Assembly: GCA_039798265.1 (NCBI GenBank)
Contig: JBDKGH010000013.1
Span: forward strand, 1 to 64,000
Direction of reading: 5' to 3'
DNA length: 64,000 nucleotides
Source of the DNA: JBDKGH01 sp039798265
GTDB lineage: Bacteria; Bacteroidota; Bacteroidia; Flavobacteriales_D; Sanyastnellaceae
The translations under genes were made by a program, and so were the position numbers. Position 1 is the stretch's first letter. Every line of letters begins with the position of its first letter. Shown here piece by piece: positions 17,660 to 27,235 of the stretch. The notes beneath the pieces were generated by a model. That model was not told where the DNA came from and ran no database searches. It was given only the letters and a program-made list of their open reading frames with translations.

Positions 17660-18727
17660 ATGGAGAACGGATTCAAACGCATCAACGGCTTACAACATAT
17701 TGGACTTGCCGTTTCGAATATGGACGAAACTTTGCGCTATTGCCGCAAGTTTTTTGGATTAGATATACCGTTTTTCGATGCTGTGGCGGGCGCTCCATTA
17801 ATGAGGGTATATACCAAGGAAGAAACGATTACCAAACGTGCAAGCATGATCATGAATTTACAAGGTGGTTGTGCGATGGAAATCATTCGTCCAACCTCTT
17901 TTGAACCCGTGAAAGCGCCGTTTGAAGTTCAGTTGGGCGACTTGGGTATTTTTATGGTTCAAGTAAAATCGCGAAATGTTGCGGCATCTCATGCTTTTTG
18001 CTCAAAGGAAAAGGCTCATGGACTAACAGCTGCTTCTAAAGATCCCATGGGTCGCGATACATTTTTTATCACAGATCCTGATGGACATTTATTTCAGTAC
18101 TTGCCGGGAACTGAATGGTACACCAATACAGGTCATCACTCGGGCGGCGTTATCGGCTGTAGTGTGGGAGTGAATGATATGGAAGAAGCTATTCATCTGT
18201 ATGCCGATATTTTAGGATTTGATGAGGTGATCTATGATAAAACCGGTGTATTCGCAGAGTGGTCATCATTGCCTTCTGGTGATCAGCGTTATCGCCGTGT
18301 GTTACTTTCTCAGAAAGCTCAGCCAGGTGGAGGTTTTGCCAAGGTAACCGGCAAAACATATATTGAGTTAGTAAAGGCCTTAGATCGCACACCGCAATTT
18401 ATTTTCAAAGATCGTATTTGGGGTGATACAGGATTTGCTCACATCGGATATGATGTAAAAGGCATGAAAGCGCTTGGTCAAGATTTGGCAAAAGCTGGAT
18501 ACGGCTTTACTTGCGATAGCAATGATGCATTGAGTATGGGTAATACGAAAGTACATTGCACATACATCCATGATCGTGATCGAACATTGATCGAATTAAT
18601 CGAAGTGTTCAAAGTTCCGATCATCGAAAAGTGGGGTGTGTTTTTGAACGTAGAAAAACGTGATCCTTTGAAACCCTTGCCAGACTTCATGTTGAAGGCT
18701 CTTCGTTTTAGTCGCATCAAAGATTAG
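17660..18727 (+). CDS. Two-module VOC family protein (4-hydroxyphenylpyruvate dioxygenase-like superfamily)
   Basis: 355 residues in two vicinal-oxygen-chelate modules (about 8-150 and 160-320). Possible metal ligands are His in LQHIGLAVSN, Glu in CAMEIIRP, His in FAHIGYDV and Glu in LIELIEVF, in the positions expected for a divalent metal site. The layout resembles extradiol dioxygenases, HPPD and glyoxalase relatives, but the C-terminal HPPD helix is missing, so tyrosine breakdown is not supported. It follows the acyltransferase by 4 bp, making a four-gene unit with gmd. Substrate unknown. Confidence 0.82.
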   Translation: MENGFKRINGLQHIGLAVSNMDETLRYCRKFFGLDIPFFDAVAGAPLMRVYTKEETITKRASMIMNLQGGCAMEIIRPTSFEPVKAPFEVQLGDLGIFMVQVKSRNVAASHAFCSKEKAHGLTAASKDPMGRDTFFITDPDGHLFQYLPGTEWYTNTGHHSGGVIGCSVGVNDMEEAIHLYADILGFDEVIYDKTGVFAEWSSLPSGDQRYRRVLLSQKAQPGGGFAKVTGKTYIELVKALDRTPQFIFKDRIWGDTGFAHIGYDVKGMKALGQDLAKAGYGFTCDSNDALSMGNTKVHCTYIHDRDRTLIELIEVFKVPIIEKWGVFLNVEKRDPLKPLPDFMLKALRFSRIKD

Positions 18728-18732
18728 TCAAT

Positions 18733-18765
18733 TTGGCATAGCCTTTGGTTTTAGCGAAATGCCAA
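18733..18765. repeat. Inverted repeat in the leader of the DUF4476 gene
   Basis: TTGGCAT and ATGCCAA, perfect 7-bp arms around 19 nt, lie between the VOC gene and the next start codon. It may be an operator or leader hairpin. Confidence 0.4.
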
Positions 18766-18780
18766 CTCACTAAAATTAAA

Positions 18781-18787
18781 AAGGAGG
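18781..18787 (+). promoter_or_regulatory. Strong Shine-Dalgarno (AAGGAGG), unusual here
   Basis: AAGGAGG sits 6 nt before the ATG at 18794. Almost no other gene in the window has an SD this strong, as expected for Bacteroidota, where translation initiation rarely depends on one. Confidence 0.7.
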
Positions 18788-18793
18788 CCAATT

Positions 18794-19633
18794 ATGAAAC
18801 ACATTTTACACTCTTCAGTTGTTCGTCAACTCGTTCTTTCAATTAGTGTTTTCTCAGGTCTTTCGGCAATGGCACACACCACTTACCGCGAGGAATCTGA
18901 ACTTCACTTGTCAGTTTGGAACAATCGCTCTTTCACCGTTGAACTTGACGGTCAAGCGTATCGCGGTCATCAAACCCTTCAGTTAAATGGACTGTATGAA
19001 GGTTCACATCGGCTGAAAGTTTATCGCGATGAACCTGGTCACTACGTTAGTTTGTATAATGGAGTGATAGATATTCCAGAGTCTTCAACTATTATGGCGG
19101 AAATTACTCGCGAACGTGATTTTAGAATTTTGCGCATCGAGCGCAATGGATGGAATAACGATTGCGGAAACGGTTCTCAACGTCCTACTGTAGCAAATAC
19201 TTCATGCACCACTTCTAGACCTGAACATGGGGGCAGACCACAAGGTGTTATTTGCAGTAAGCCCTTACAAAGTACTGGTTGTAATGATGACAATGGATAT
19301 TACAACAATGATCAGTATAACGGCCTTTGTGATCGCCCTGAGATTGTAAGCGTCGAGATTATGCAGAACATTCTGCGAGCAATGGACAATTCTTGGAGTG
19401 AAGATGAACGTCTATTGGTCTCTATGAAGGCAATAAATAACCGTCAGTTGACAGCAGAACAGATCAAAACCATCATGACGAAGTTTTGGTTTGAAGACAG
19501 CCGATTGGAATTTGCAAAGTTTGCCTATAGCCACTGTCGTGATAGACAAGATTATTATGTAGTGAATGAAGCCTTTTGGTTTTTAAGTTCACGCCAAAGT
19601 CTTCGGGATTTTATAGAATCACAGTGCAAATAA
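18794..19633 (+). CDS. Secreted DUF4476 protein
   Basis: 279 residues. Signal peptide ends SAMA-HTT. The first 110 mature residues form a PEGA-like beta domain (VWNNRSFTVELDGQAY, LNGLYEGSHRLKVYRDEPG). A Cys-, Asn- and Gly-rich linker (about 115-185) follows, then a helical DUF4476 domain (about 190-279: IMQNILRAMDNSWSEDERLL, NRQLTAEQIKTIMTKFWFEDSR, FLSSRQSLRDFIESQC). The domain has known sequence but no known biochemical role. The gene has an atypically strong ribosome binding site and a leader inverted repeat. Confidence 0.88.
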   Translation: MKHILHSSVVRQLVLSISVFSGLSAMAHTTYREESELHLSVWNNRSFTVELDGQAYRGHQTLQLNGLYEGSHRLKVYRDEPGHYVSLYNGVIDIPESSTIMAEITRERDFRILRIERNGWNNDCGNGSQRPTVANTSCTTSRPEHGGRPQGVICSKPLQSTGCNDDNGYYNNDQYNGLCDRPEIVSVEIMQNILRAMDNSWSEDERLLVSMKAINNRQLTAEQIKTIMTKFWFEDSRLEFAKFAYSHCRDRQDYYVVNEAFWFLSSRQSLRDFIESQCK

Positions 19634-19640
19634 GATAGTA

Positions 19641-19667
19641 AAAAGCCGCCTTTTGGGCGGCTTTTTT
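19641..19667. terminator. Bidirectional terminator
   Basis: GCCGCC / GGCGGC stem with a TTTTG loop, flanked by AAAA and TTTTTT. It separates the convergent DUF4476 and SDR genes. Confidence 0.9.
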
Positions 19668-19670
19668 CAT

Positions 19671-20462
19671 TTATCGAGCGGCTTGTTTACGCAGTATTTG
19701 ATCAAACCAATTGGGGAATAAACGACGGAGCGTGAGCCCAAGAAGTTCTTTTTTTCCTACCCCAAATTCTTTTTTTCCAGCATCTACTCCAGCTTTAATT
19801 CTACGTGCGCATTCTGAAGGAGCCAGACCTTGTGCTTGGTTGTTATCCATTTCACCCGTTGGTTTTCCCGATTTGTCTACTGCGTGCTTAGAAATATCTG
19901 TAGCAATAAAACCAGGAGTAACGAGGGTGATTTGTACACCTTGGTTTTCGATTTCCATTCGAAGAGATTCAAAGAATCCATGAAGTGCGTGCTTTGATGC
20001 AGCATAGGCGCTGCGCAGATAGAATCCCCATTTACCGGATAAACTGGATATAACGACAATGGTTCCTTTTTTTCGGGCCACCATCCATGGCGCTACTTGT
20101 TTGGTGAGTAACACATGACCGAAGTAATTCACTTGGAATAAGTGCCGGTCGAGTTCAAAGGGCGTTTCTAAGGCCAATGATCGTTGACTAACACCGCCAT
20201 TATTGATTAACACATCGATGCCATCAAATTGCTTCTTTACGGTTTCTGCAGCGTGCAAAATACTTTGGTCACTCGTTAGATCAACAGGAACAATATGCAC
20301 ATTCTCCGGCCTAGAACAGTGGGCTTTTACGCGTTCTAACTCAGATACACGGCGGGCCGAAATGATAACAATGTAGCCACTGTTGACATACTCGTAGACG
20401 AGGTTTTCACCGATGCCTGAGCTGGCGCCTGTTATCCAGGCTATGGGGGTTGACTTGTTCAT
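19671..20462 (-). CDS. Short-chain dehydrogenase/reductase (DHRS7-like)
   Basis: 263 residues. The NAD(P) motif TGASSGIG is at residues 11-18, NNGG in VLINNGGVSQR (the usual NNAG with Gly), the catalytic Ser in VISSLSG and Tyr-Lys in SAYAASKHA. ITLVTPGFIATDIS follows. The sequence pattern fits DHRS7-type or ketoacyl reductase-like members acting on lipophilic substrates; the true substrate is unknown. It is transcribed toward the terminator at 19641 and is divergent from the response regulator gene. Confidence 0.88.
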   Translation of the reverse strand: MNKSTPIAWITGASSGIGENLVYEYVNSGYIVIISARRVSELERVKAHCSRPENVHIVPVDLTSDQSILHAAETVKKQFDGIDVLINNGGVSQRSLALETPFELDRHLFQVNYFGHVLLTKQVAPWMVARKKGTIVVISSLSGKWGFYLRSAYAASKHALHGFFESLRMEIENQGVQITLVTPGFIATDISKHAVDKSGKPTGEMDNNQAQGLAPSECARRIKAGVDAGKKEFGVGKKELLGLTLRRLFPNWFDQILRKQAAR

Positions 20463-20553
20463 GGTGCTTAACTGCGGCGAAAATTACTTAAATTGTACCG
20501 TATTTTGGAGCAAGGTTAAACTTCCGTTAACCTGAACTTAACTTGCTAGCCGA

Positions 20554-20561
20554 TACCTTTG
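20554..20561 (+). promoter_or_regulatory. TAnnTTTG -7 box for the two-component operon
   Basis: TACCTTTG, 23 bp before the response regulator ATG at 20585. It excludes the in-frame start at 20543, which would lie upstream of the promoter box. Confidence 0.6.
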
Positions 20562-20584
20562 TGCCGCAAAGAAAACCCAGAAGA

Positions 20585-21259
20585 ATGACAAAACAGCGAA
20601 TACTTCTAGTAGATGATGAGCAAGATATTCTTGATATGATTGCTTACAATCTCGAAAAGGAGGGATTTGATGTGGACATGGCCAACAACGGCAGAGAAGC
20701 CTTGAAAATTGCCATGGAACGTATTCCAGACCTTGTGTTGTTGGATGTGATGATGCCTGAAATGGATGGAATGGAAACTTGTCGCGAAATGCGAGACAAT
20801 CCTCTTCTCAAAAATGTAATCATCGCTTTTCTTACTGCGCGCGCAGAGGATTACAGTCAAATCGCAGGCTTTGATGCTGGTGCTGATGACTATATCGCCA
20901 AGCCAATTAAACCAAGAGTATTGGTCTCTCGGGTAAAAGCTTTACTTCGTCGCCAGTCAGGTGTAGAAGTGGAGGCGCCGGTGAATACATCAGGAATTAC
21001 CATCGATAAAGAGCGATATGTGGTAATTAAGGACGGAGTTTCTCTCAACTTGCCGAAAAAAGAATTTGAATTATTAGCTTTGTTGACCTCTGCTCCGGGT
21101 AGAGTCTTCACACGTGATCACATTCTCGCCAATGTTTGGGGCAATGATGTGATAGTAGGTGATCGCACCATTGATGTGCACATCCGAAAGTTGCGTGAAA
21201 AATTAGGAGACGATTACTTTAAAACGGTGAAGGGAGTAGGGTACAAATTTGAACCGTGA
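20585..21259 (+). CDS. PhoB/OmpR-family response regulator
   Basis: 224 residues from the ATG at 20585. The receiver domain has the acidic pair in LLVDDEQD, the phosphoacceptor Asp in DLVLLDVMMPEMDG, Thr in FLTAR and Lys in YIAKPIKP. A winged-helix output domain follows, ending DVHIRKLREKLGDDYFKTVK and GVGYKFEP. It binds DNA as a dimer when phosphorylated. Its stop overlaps the GTG start of the kinase gene, so the pair is translated together. No pst or pho genes lie nearby, so the signal is not known. Confidence 0.95.
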   Translation: MTKQRILLVDDEQDILDMIAYNLEKEGFDVDMANNGREALKIAMERIPDLVLLDVMMPEMDGMETCREMRDNPLLKNVIIAFLTARAEDYSQIAGFDAGADDYIAKPIKPRVLVSRVKALLRRQSGVEVEAPVNTSGITIDKERYVVIKDGVSLNLPKKEFELLALLTSAPGRVFTRDHILANVWGNDVIVGDRTIDVHIRKLREKLGDDYFKTVKGVGYKFEP

Positions 21260-22311
21260 ATGCTGACCGCTCGCCCAGAAGTGTCGCTCTTTTTTCAGCC
21301 TCGCTGATCACCGGACTTCTCGCGCTCACTTATACACTCATAGTCTACTTCCTAGAAAGGGAGTTTGAGTTGTTGTGGGTAATGCTCTTTGTGATGACGG
21401 GCTTTATTATTTCCTACTATGTAATTGCTTACTTCATTGAGAAGTTTTTGTACCGCAAGGTAAAGATCATCTATAAAACCATTCACTCCTTTCAAAGCCA
21501 AAGCGATCGAAAACCGACTATTCGCATGGGAGAAGACGTATTGGGTGAGGTGAATAAGGAAGTAGCCGATTGGGCGAATGAAAAAATCAAAGAGATTAAA
21601 GAACTCACAGCCACAGATGATTTTCGAAGGGAATTCATTGGCAATTTGGCCCATGAGTTAAAGACTCCGATTTTTAATATATCGGGATTCATTGATACAT
21701 TGTTAGAAAGCGATTTGGACGACCCAGAATTGAGCAGGAAGTTCTTGCAAAAGGCCATGAATAACTGTGATCGGATGAGCGATTTGGTAAAGGATTTAGA
21801 TCAGATTACTCGTTACGAAAGTGGCAATATGCCTCTAGAGCTCACTCGATTCGATGTGGTCGAATTAGCGCGCAAAACCATTGATAGCCTTGATCATTTG
21901 GCAAGAGAAAAGAACATATCGCTTCGCATTAAAAATCCGAACGAACGTTCCATTTTTGTGGAGGCCGATAAGGGGCGCGTTTCTCAGGTATTCACCAATT
22001 TGTTGGTTAACAGTATCAATTACGGAAAGGAGGGGGGGGAAACCACTATTCGCTTTTACGACATGAGTGATAACATCCTCATTGAGGTAGTAGATGACGG
22101 TATTGGTATTGCAAAAACCCATTTACCTCGAATTTTTGAACGTTTTTATCGGGTTGACAAAAGCCGTTCACGCAACGAAGGCGGTTCGGGCTTAGGACTG
22201 GCCATTTGCAAACACATCATTGAAAGTCATAATCAGACTATTTCCGTTCGATCGACAGAGGAAATAGGAAGCACTTTTGCTTTTACCCTTAAGAAAAGCA
22301 CAAAGGCTTAA
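21256..22311 (+). CDS. PhoR-like sensor histidine kinase
   Basis: 351 residues, starting at a GTG that overlaps the response regulator stop by 4 nt. Two membrane helices (about 10-32 and 38-62) leave almost no periplasmic loop, so the signal is probably membrane-borne or relayed by a partner. HisKA has the phosphoacceptor His in NLAHELKTPIFN (about 133). HATPase_c shows the N box NLLVNSINYG, G1 DDGIGIA, F box FERFYRVDKSRSR and G2 GSGLGLAICKHI. The gene converges on the MBL hydrolase; the two stop codons share a TTAA. Confidence 0.95.
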   Translation: MNADRSPRSVALFSASLITGLLALTYTLIVYFLEREFELLWVMLFVMTGFIISYYVIAYFIEKFLYRKVKIIYKTIHSFQSQSDRKPTIRMGEDVLGEVNKEVADWANEKIKEIKELTATDDFRREFIGNLAHELKTPIFNISGFIDTLLESDLDDPELSRKFLQKAMNNCDRMSDLVKDLDQITRYESGNMPLELTRFDVVELARKTIDSLDHLAREKNISLRIKNPNERSIFVEADKGRVSQVFTNLLVNSINYGKEGGETTIRFYDMSDNILIEVVDDGIGIAKTHLPRIFERFYRVDKSRSRNEGGSGLGLAICKHIIESHNQTISVRSTEEIGSTFAFTLKKSTKA

Positions 22312-22946
22312 CCCCGTACAAAAGGATTCGTTTTCTTTTCTTGGCCAATGGTTGTTTGAGGTCCATGACCACTGAAAACGGCAGTATTATCAGGTAGACT
22401 ATACATTTTTTCTGCAATAGACTTCAATAAATCTTCGTGATTACAGCCCGGTAAATCCGTTCGTCCGATGCTTCCTTGAAAAAGTACATCACCGCTGAAT
22501 AAACAACCGTGATTCGGCAAGTAAAACGCGACATGTCCAGGGGCATGACCGGGCACAAAAAGAACTGTGATGTCAAAACCCGCAACCGAGAGATGATCTT
22601 TTTGGTCTAGAAGATGAGTGATGGGAGGAGTTTCCACGTAAGGAACGTCCCACATTAAAGAAGCGGAAGGAGCTCGATCAATATTGATCTGTTCAGCGCT
22701 ATGGGCATAAAGGGGTACATTGAAAGTTTCCATGCAAAAACGATTACCTAAGATGTGATCGATATGGCAATGGGTGTTAAGCACGGCCACCGGTAGGAGG
22801 TTTTCGCGTTGGATGGTAGTTAATAGGGCTTCATTTTCTTCCTCATTGCTATTTCCAGGGTCAATGATGATGCATTCGCCAGAGCTGTGAACGAGTAGGT
22901 AAGTGTTTTCCTGGAAGGGATTGAAGGCGTAGGCAAAGAGTTTCAT
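22308..22946 (-). CDS. MBL-fold hydrolase, glyoxalase II-like
   Basis: 212 residues from the ATG at 22946; an upstream in-frame ATG at 23012 adds 22 residues without family similarity. The metal motif HCHIDH is in LNTHCHIDHILGN (about 57-69), followed by a His in VPGHAPGHVAFY and Asp in CLFSGDVLF. The last ligand region is VFSGHGPQTTIG. This matches small glyoxalase II-like thioesterases with two metal ions in the cytoplasm. Specificity for hydroxyacyl-glutathione is unlikely because most Bacteroidota lack glutathione; persulfide or acyl-thiol substrates are possible. Confidence 0.88.
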   Translation of the reverse strand: MKLFAYAFNPFQENTYLLVHSSGECIIIDPGNSNEEENEALLTTIQRENLLPVAVLNTHCHIDHILGNRFCMETFNVPLYAHSAEQINIDRAPSASLMWDVPYVETPPITHLLDQKDHLSVAGFDITVLFVPGHAPGHVAFYLPNHGCLFSGDVLFQGSIGRTDLPGCNHEDLLKSIAEKMYSLPDNTAVFSGHGPQTTIGQEKKTNPFVRG

Positions 22947-23067
22947 GGACCAAAAGTGGCTTAGAGGTGAAAATTTTTGCAAAGATTCGTCGTTTTTCGG
23001 TTCTATTTTCAATAAATAAAAACAATAGACTAGTCAAATCGGTTAAATTAGCACCTCACGCTACCAT

Positions 23068-26000
23068 ATGTTGGGAAAAAATGAGCTAAACATATCACTT
23101 GGTCTTCAGAAGAAGGTAATTCGTCTTTTACCTCTGCTGATCGTGTTTTGCTTTTTTTTCCAAAAAGTAAACGCACAGTTTTATCAAGGTTCAAACGTAG
23201 AGTTCGGTAAGAACCGTGTGCAGTTTAAAGAGTTCGATTGGTTTTATTACCCGGGAAAGCAATTCGATGTGTATTACTACCTCGGAGGTGAGCAATTGGC
23301 CAACTACACGTTGCGCAGTTGTGATAAGAACCTTAAGGGGCTACAGAAATTTTATGACTATGCCATAGAAGATCGAGTGCAGGTGATCACCTACCTCAAA
23401 CAAAGCGAATGGCGTCAGAGTAACATTGGTATTACGGGTGATGATCAGTTTAATATTGGTGGTGCTGCACGCATCATGGGAAACAAAATGTTTCTTTACT
23501 ACGAAGGAGATTACCAGAAGTACGATCGGCAAATCAATGAGAGTTTGTCGCGTTTGATTTTTACCCAAATGATGTACGGTGGTGATTGGAAAGATGTAGT
23601 AAAAAGTTCTACTCTGCTTTCTATGCCTAAGTGGTACGAAGAAGGAATGATTCGTTACGCTGTTTATCGGGGAAGTGAAGAATCGGATGTGTTCATTCGA
23701 GATCTTATTTCTCGGTCGAAGTTTAAAACCATGAATCGTCTTTATGGCGAGGAGGCTGCTCTAGGTGGCGAAGCATTTTGGAAATACATTTCAGAGGTAT
23801 ATGGCTCAAGTGTAATACCGAGCATATTATACATGACTCGTGTGAGTCGGAATATGGAAAGCGGATTTCTTTTCGTATTGGGAATATCGATTGAGCAGTT
23901 GAATAAAGACTTTATCCGCTATCAAAAAGAGAAAATTGCTCGTTTGAAAGAAGAGCAAATTGTGGGTTTGAATGAACTAGGAGTAAAAGCAAAAAAGCGA
24001 ACCATGGGTCAACTCCCTGTTCGTTACAAAGCAAAGTATCGTTATTCTCAGTTCAAACTTTCGCCTGATGAAACCAAATTGGCCTACGTTACGCATGAAA
24101 TGGGGCAATACAAAATCTGGATTTACGATTTTGAAGAGAAAAAAGGAAAACGTGTTTTAAAGCGCGAGTATCGCTTAGACCGTATTGCTGATGAGAGTTT
24201 CCCTGTATTAACATGGCATCCAACGAGTCAAACATTGACCTATGTGTTTGAGAAAAAAGGGCGAGCCTTTATTGGTCATTATAATCTGGAAGAAAAAGAT
24301 CGCTTAGAAAAAGAATTGTTCCGAATTGAAAAGGTAACGGATCTGCAGTACTCCAAAGATGGAAAACGAATTATTTTCTCTGGTGTTAATAGAGGATTCT
24401 CGGATTTGTATTTGTATCAAGTGATTGGTAATAATCAAGAGCAGTTGACCAACGATATTTATGATGACGTGCAGGCTCGATTTATTGATAATGATCAGCG
24501 CATCATTTTTGCCTCTAATCGCCCTGATGATACTTTGAGGAAAGACGTTCCGATTGATTTATATCCTACGGAGCGGGACATTTATATCTATGACATAGCT
24601 TCACGTTCGCCCTTGTTAGAACGAGTGACGAATACTCCTGGAGTGAATGAACATCATCCTTCGGGTTATTCTTCTAAGCATTATACGTATCTCTCCAATG
24701 AAAATGGGAAGGACAATCGTTATCTCGCAACCATCGATAGTGCAATAGCGGCAATCGATACTACTGTTCATTACCGCTATTTTACAGAACAAAGCCTCCT
24801 TTCTAACTTTAGTAGAAGTCCAGTAGATTACCAGCTCGACGAACGAAGTGGTGGTTATTCATTGGTGTTTAAAGACCGCTCGCGACCTTTAGTGGTGTGG
24901 GGCAATCGATCAACCGATAAGCCACTCGGGTCAAGTTTGGGTCTAGGATATGGCAATGCGAATGATAGTGGCGCTGCAATAGAGCAAGATCCCAATACGG
25001 TGAAAGTATCTCCACCAAAGAAAGAAGCGGAAGTGAATATTCGGGAGTACGTTTATGAGGATGAGCGAAAGAACTATTCGCATGAAAAGAAGACAATTCG
25101 TATTCAAGAGGTAAATGAAAATGGAGAAGCAGCGAGGCAAGACTCTGTTGCTTCTAATTTCGATTTGCCCAAATCGCGCAATTACCGTTTAAATTTTGCC
25201 ACTGACTTTGTGCTTACCCAAGTGGACAATAGTTTCACTAGTGCTTTTTACCAAAACTATGGTAACAAGTTTAATCGCGCAGGGACTAATAATAATGACG
25301 GGCCGTCAAGTATTAATCCGGGTATCTCTGGTTTGATTAAAATAGGTATTAGCGATCTATTTGAAGATTACAAAGTAGTAGGTGGATTCCGGTTATCAGG
25401 TAGTTTTCAAAACAATGACTACGGCATTAGTTTCGAAAATTTAAAGAGCAGATGGGATCGCAAAACGACCTTCATGCGCCAAGGACAAACACAAGCGGAT
25501 GTCGAAAATTATATTCGTATTCATACGCATACATTGACTCATCAGTGGAGATTCCCTTTTAATGAATTGAGCAGTGTGCGCATAACGCTCATTGGACGTC
25601 AAGATAGAGGGGTTCAGTTAGCGATTGATCCAAGAAGTTTATCGGAGAAAAATTTCACAGAATACAATCTGGGCGCTAAGGTGGACTATGTGTTTGATAA
25701 TACGATAGCACGTGGTTTGAATTTATATAATGGTACCCGTTTTAAAGCGTGGTATGAGCGTTATCAACGTCCTGATCAGCTAGATAAAAAATCGGATATC
25801 AATGTAGTTGGTTTTGACTTTAGGCATTATCATAGAATACATCGCGAGCTGATCGCTGCTTTCCGCATGGCGGGCGCTACTTCATTTGGTCAGTATCGTA
25901 TTGTGCATTATTTAGGTGGAGTGGACAATTGGTTATTCCAGCGAATTGATAATAGTATTCCAATTGCGACTGACCGCAATTACACCTATCAATCCTTCGC

Positions 26001-26400
26001 AGGACCGATGCGTGGATTTTACGTTAATGCCCGAAATGGAAATTCATTCGCGATGGCCAATGCAGAAGTGAGATGGCCGATCTTCAAGTATCTCTTGAAT
26101 AAGCCAATCAAAAGTGACTTTGTCGAGAATTTCCAAATCGTAAGCTTTTTTGATGTGGGTTCGGCATGGACAGGAAAAAGTCCTTATGACGAATCAAACA
26201 ATTTTAATAGCGTAGTTGTGGAGCAAAAACCGGTTACGGTTACAATCAACAACAACCGTGAGCCAATCATCTATGGCTATGGTTTTGGTTTGCGTTCTCG
26301 TGTATTGGGTTATTTCTTAAGAGCCGATTGGGCATGGGGTGTAGATGATAATCAAACGCTGCCTCGGGTATTCTATTTGTCCATGAACCTAGATTTCTAA
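23068..26400 (+). CDS. Outer-membrane protein: pseudo-peptidase, TolB-like propeller and beta-barrel
   Basis: 1110 residues. Signal peptide ends KVNAQ (about 37). Residues 40-290 resemble a gluzincin (peptidase MA-like) domain, with MPKWYEEGMIRYAV in the place of the usual WxxEGxAxY, but the preceding helix that normally holds HExxH reads SLSRLIFTQMM and lacks the zinc histidines. Residues about 320-640 contain TolB/DPP-IV-like propeller blades (FKLSPDETKLAYVTH, YSKDGKRIIFSG, IYIYDIAS). The last 420 residues form an outer-membrane barrel ending YLSMNLDF. It is probably inactive as a protease. The sterol desaturase gene follows by 4 bp. Confidence 0.85.
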   Translation: MLGKNELNISLGLQKKVIRLLPLLIVFCFFFQKVNAQFYQGSNVEFGKNRVQFKEFDWFYYPGKQFDVYYYLGGEQLANYTLRSCDKNLKGLQKFYDYAIEDRVQVITYLKQSEWRQSNIGITGDDQFNIGGAARIMGNKMFLYYEGDYQKYDRQINESLSRLIFTQMMYGGDWKDVVKSSTLLSMPKWYEEGMIRYAVYRGSEESDVFIRDLISRSKFKTMNRLYGEEAALGGEAFWKYISEVYGSSVIPSILYMTRVSRNMESGFLFVLGISIEQLNKDFIRYQKEKIARLKEEQIVGLNELGVKAKKRTMGQLPVRYKAKYRYSQFKLSPDETKLAYVTHEMGQYKIWIYDFEEKKGKRVLKREYRLDRIADESFPVLTWHPTSQTLTYVFEKKGRAFIGHYNLEEKDRLEKELFRIEKVTDLQYSKDGKRIIFSGVNRGFSDLYLYQVIGNNQEQLTNDIYDDVQARFIDNDQRIIFASNRPDDTLRKDVPIDLYPTERDIYIYDIASRSPLLERVTNTPGVNEHHPSGYSSKHYTYLSNENGKDNRYLATIDSAIAAIDTTVHYRYFTEQSLLSNFSRSPVDYQLDERSGGYSLVFKDRSRPLVVWGNRSTDKPLGSSLGLGYGNANDSGAAIEQDPNTVKVSPPKKEAEVNIREYVYEDERKNYSHEKKTIRIQEVNENGEAARQDSVASNFDLPKSRNYRLNFATDFVLTQVDNSFTSAFYQNYGNKFNRAGTNNNDGPSSINPGISGLIKIGISDLFEDYKVVGGFRLSGSFQNNDYGISFENLKSRWDRKTTFMRQGQTQADVENYIRIHTHTLTHQWRFPFNELSSVRITLIGRQDRGVQLAIDPRSLSEKNFTEYNLGAKVDYVFDNTIARGLNLYNGTRFKAWYERYQRPDQLDKKSDINVVGFDFRHYHRIHRELIAAFRMAGATSFGQYRIVHYLGGVDNWLFQRIDNSIPIATDRNYTYQSFAGPMRGFYVNARNGNSFAMANAEVRWPIFKYLLNKPIKSDFVENFQIVSFFDVGSAWTGKSPYDESNNFNSVVVEQKPVTVTINNNREPIIYGYGFGLRSRVLGYFLRADWAWGVDDNQTLPRVFYLSMNLDF

Positions 26401-26404
26401 AAAC

Positions 26405-27235
26405 ATGCTACAATCAATTATTGATTTTTTTGCACACATATCATCGGGTGCACGAGCGGGTATTTTAGTCGGTGGAATTGCACTTTTTTGGATCATAGAA
26501 TCGTGGGCTCCATTGTTTCATTTTTCCTATCAGAAGGGAAGGCATGCTTTATTGAATATATTTTTCACACTCACCACTATCGTGGTTAACTTCTTATTGG
26601 CGGGATTACTTTTATATGTCTCGAACTTGACAGCCGAACGAACATTCGGTATTTGGTGGTGGCTAGAAATTCCACTTTTAGCGAAGTTGATGGTGGGTTT
26701 GTTGTTGATGGATTTTATTGGTGCTTATTGTGCGCATTTCGCAGAGCACCGAATGCCTCTGTTGTGGAGGTTTCATGCTATTCATCATATGGATAAGCAG
26801 GTGGATACCACTACAGCGAATAGACATCATCCCGTGGAGTCGGTTATTCGCTTTTTGTTTACACTCTTGGCGGTGGCATTAATTGGCGCACCCATGTGGT
26901 TGGTGATGCTTTATCAATCTATGTCAGTAGTGTTGTCGCAGTTTAATCACGCCAATATTACGTTGCCCGTTTGGCTAGAAAAAAGTGTTGGATGGTTCAT
27001 TGTTACACCTCAAATGCACAAGGTGCATCATCATTATAAAATGCCTTATACGGATACGAACTATGGCAACATATTCAGTGTATGGGATTATCTTTTCCGC
27101 ACCCATTCAAAATTACCGAATGATCAGCTGACCTATGGGTTAGATGTTGTATTCGATCGGAATGAAGCGGATCTGAAAGATCAAATGATATTGCCCTTTC
27201 ATCATACAATGACAACCGGTAAAGGAAAGGACTAG
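26405..27235 (+). CDS. Sterol desaturase/fatty acid hydroxylase family membrane protein
   Basis: 276 residues with about four membrane helices. The di-iron histidine clusters are present: HFAEHRMPLLWRFHAIHHMD (HxxxH and HxxHH, about 111-130), NRHHP, and HKVHHHYK (about 202-209). The family hydroxylates or desaturates lipids using oxygen. It follows the propeller/barrel gene closely and converges on the glutaminyl cyclase gene, with both stop codons inside one CTAG (27232-27235). Confidence 0.93.
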   Translation: MLQSIIDFFAHISSGARAGILVGGIALFWIIESWAPLFHFSYQKGRHALLNIFFTLTTIVVNFLLAGLLLYVSNLTAERTFGIWWWLEIPLLAKLMVGLLLMDFIGAYCAHFAEHRMPLLWRFHAIHHMDKQVDTTTANRHHPVESVIRFLFTLLAVALIGAPMWLVMLYQSMSVVLSQFNHANITLPVWLEKSVGWFIVTPQMHKVHHHYKMPYTDTNYGNIFSVWDYLFRTHSKLPNDQLTYGLDVVFDRNEADLKDQMILPFHHTMTTGKGKD

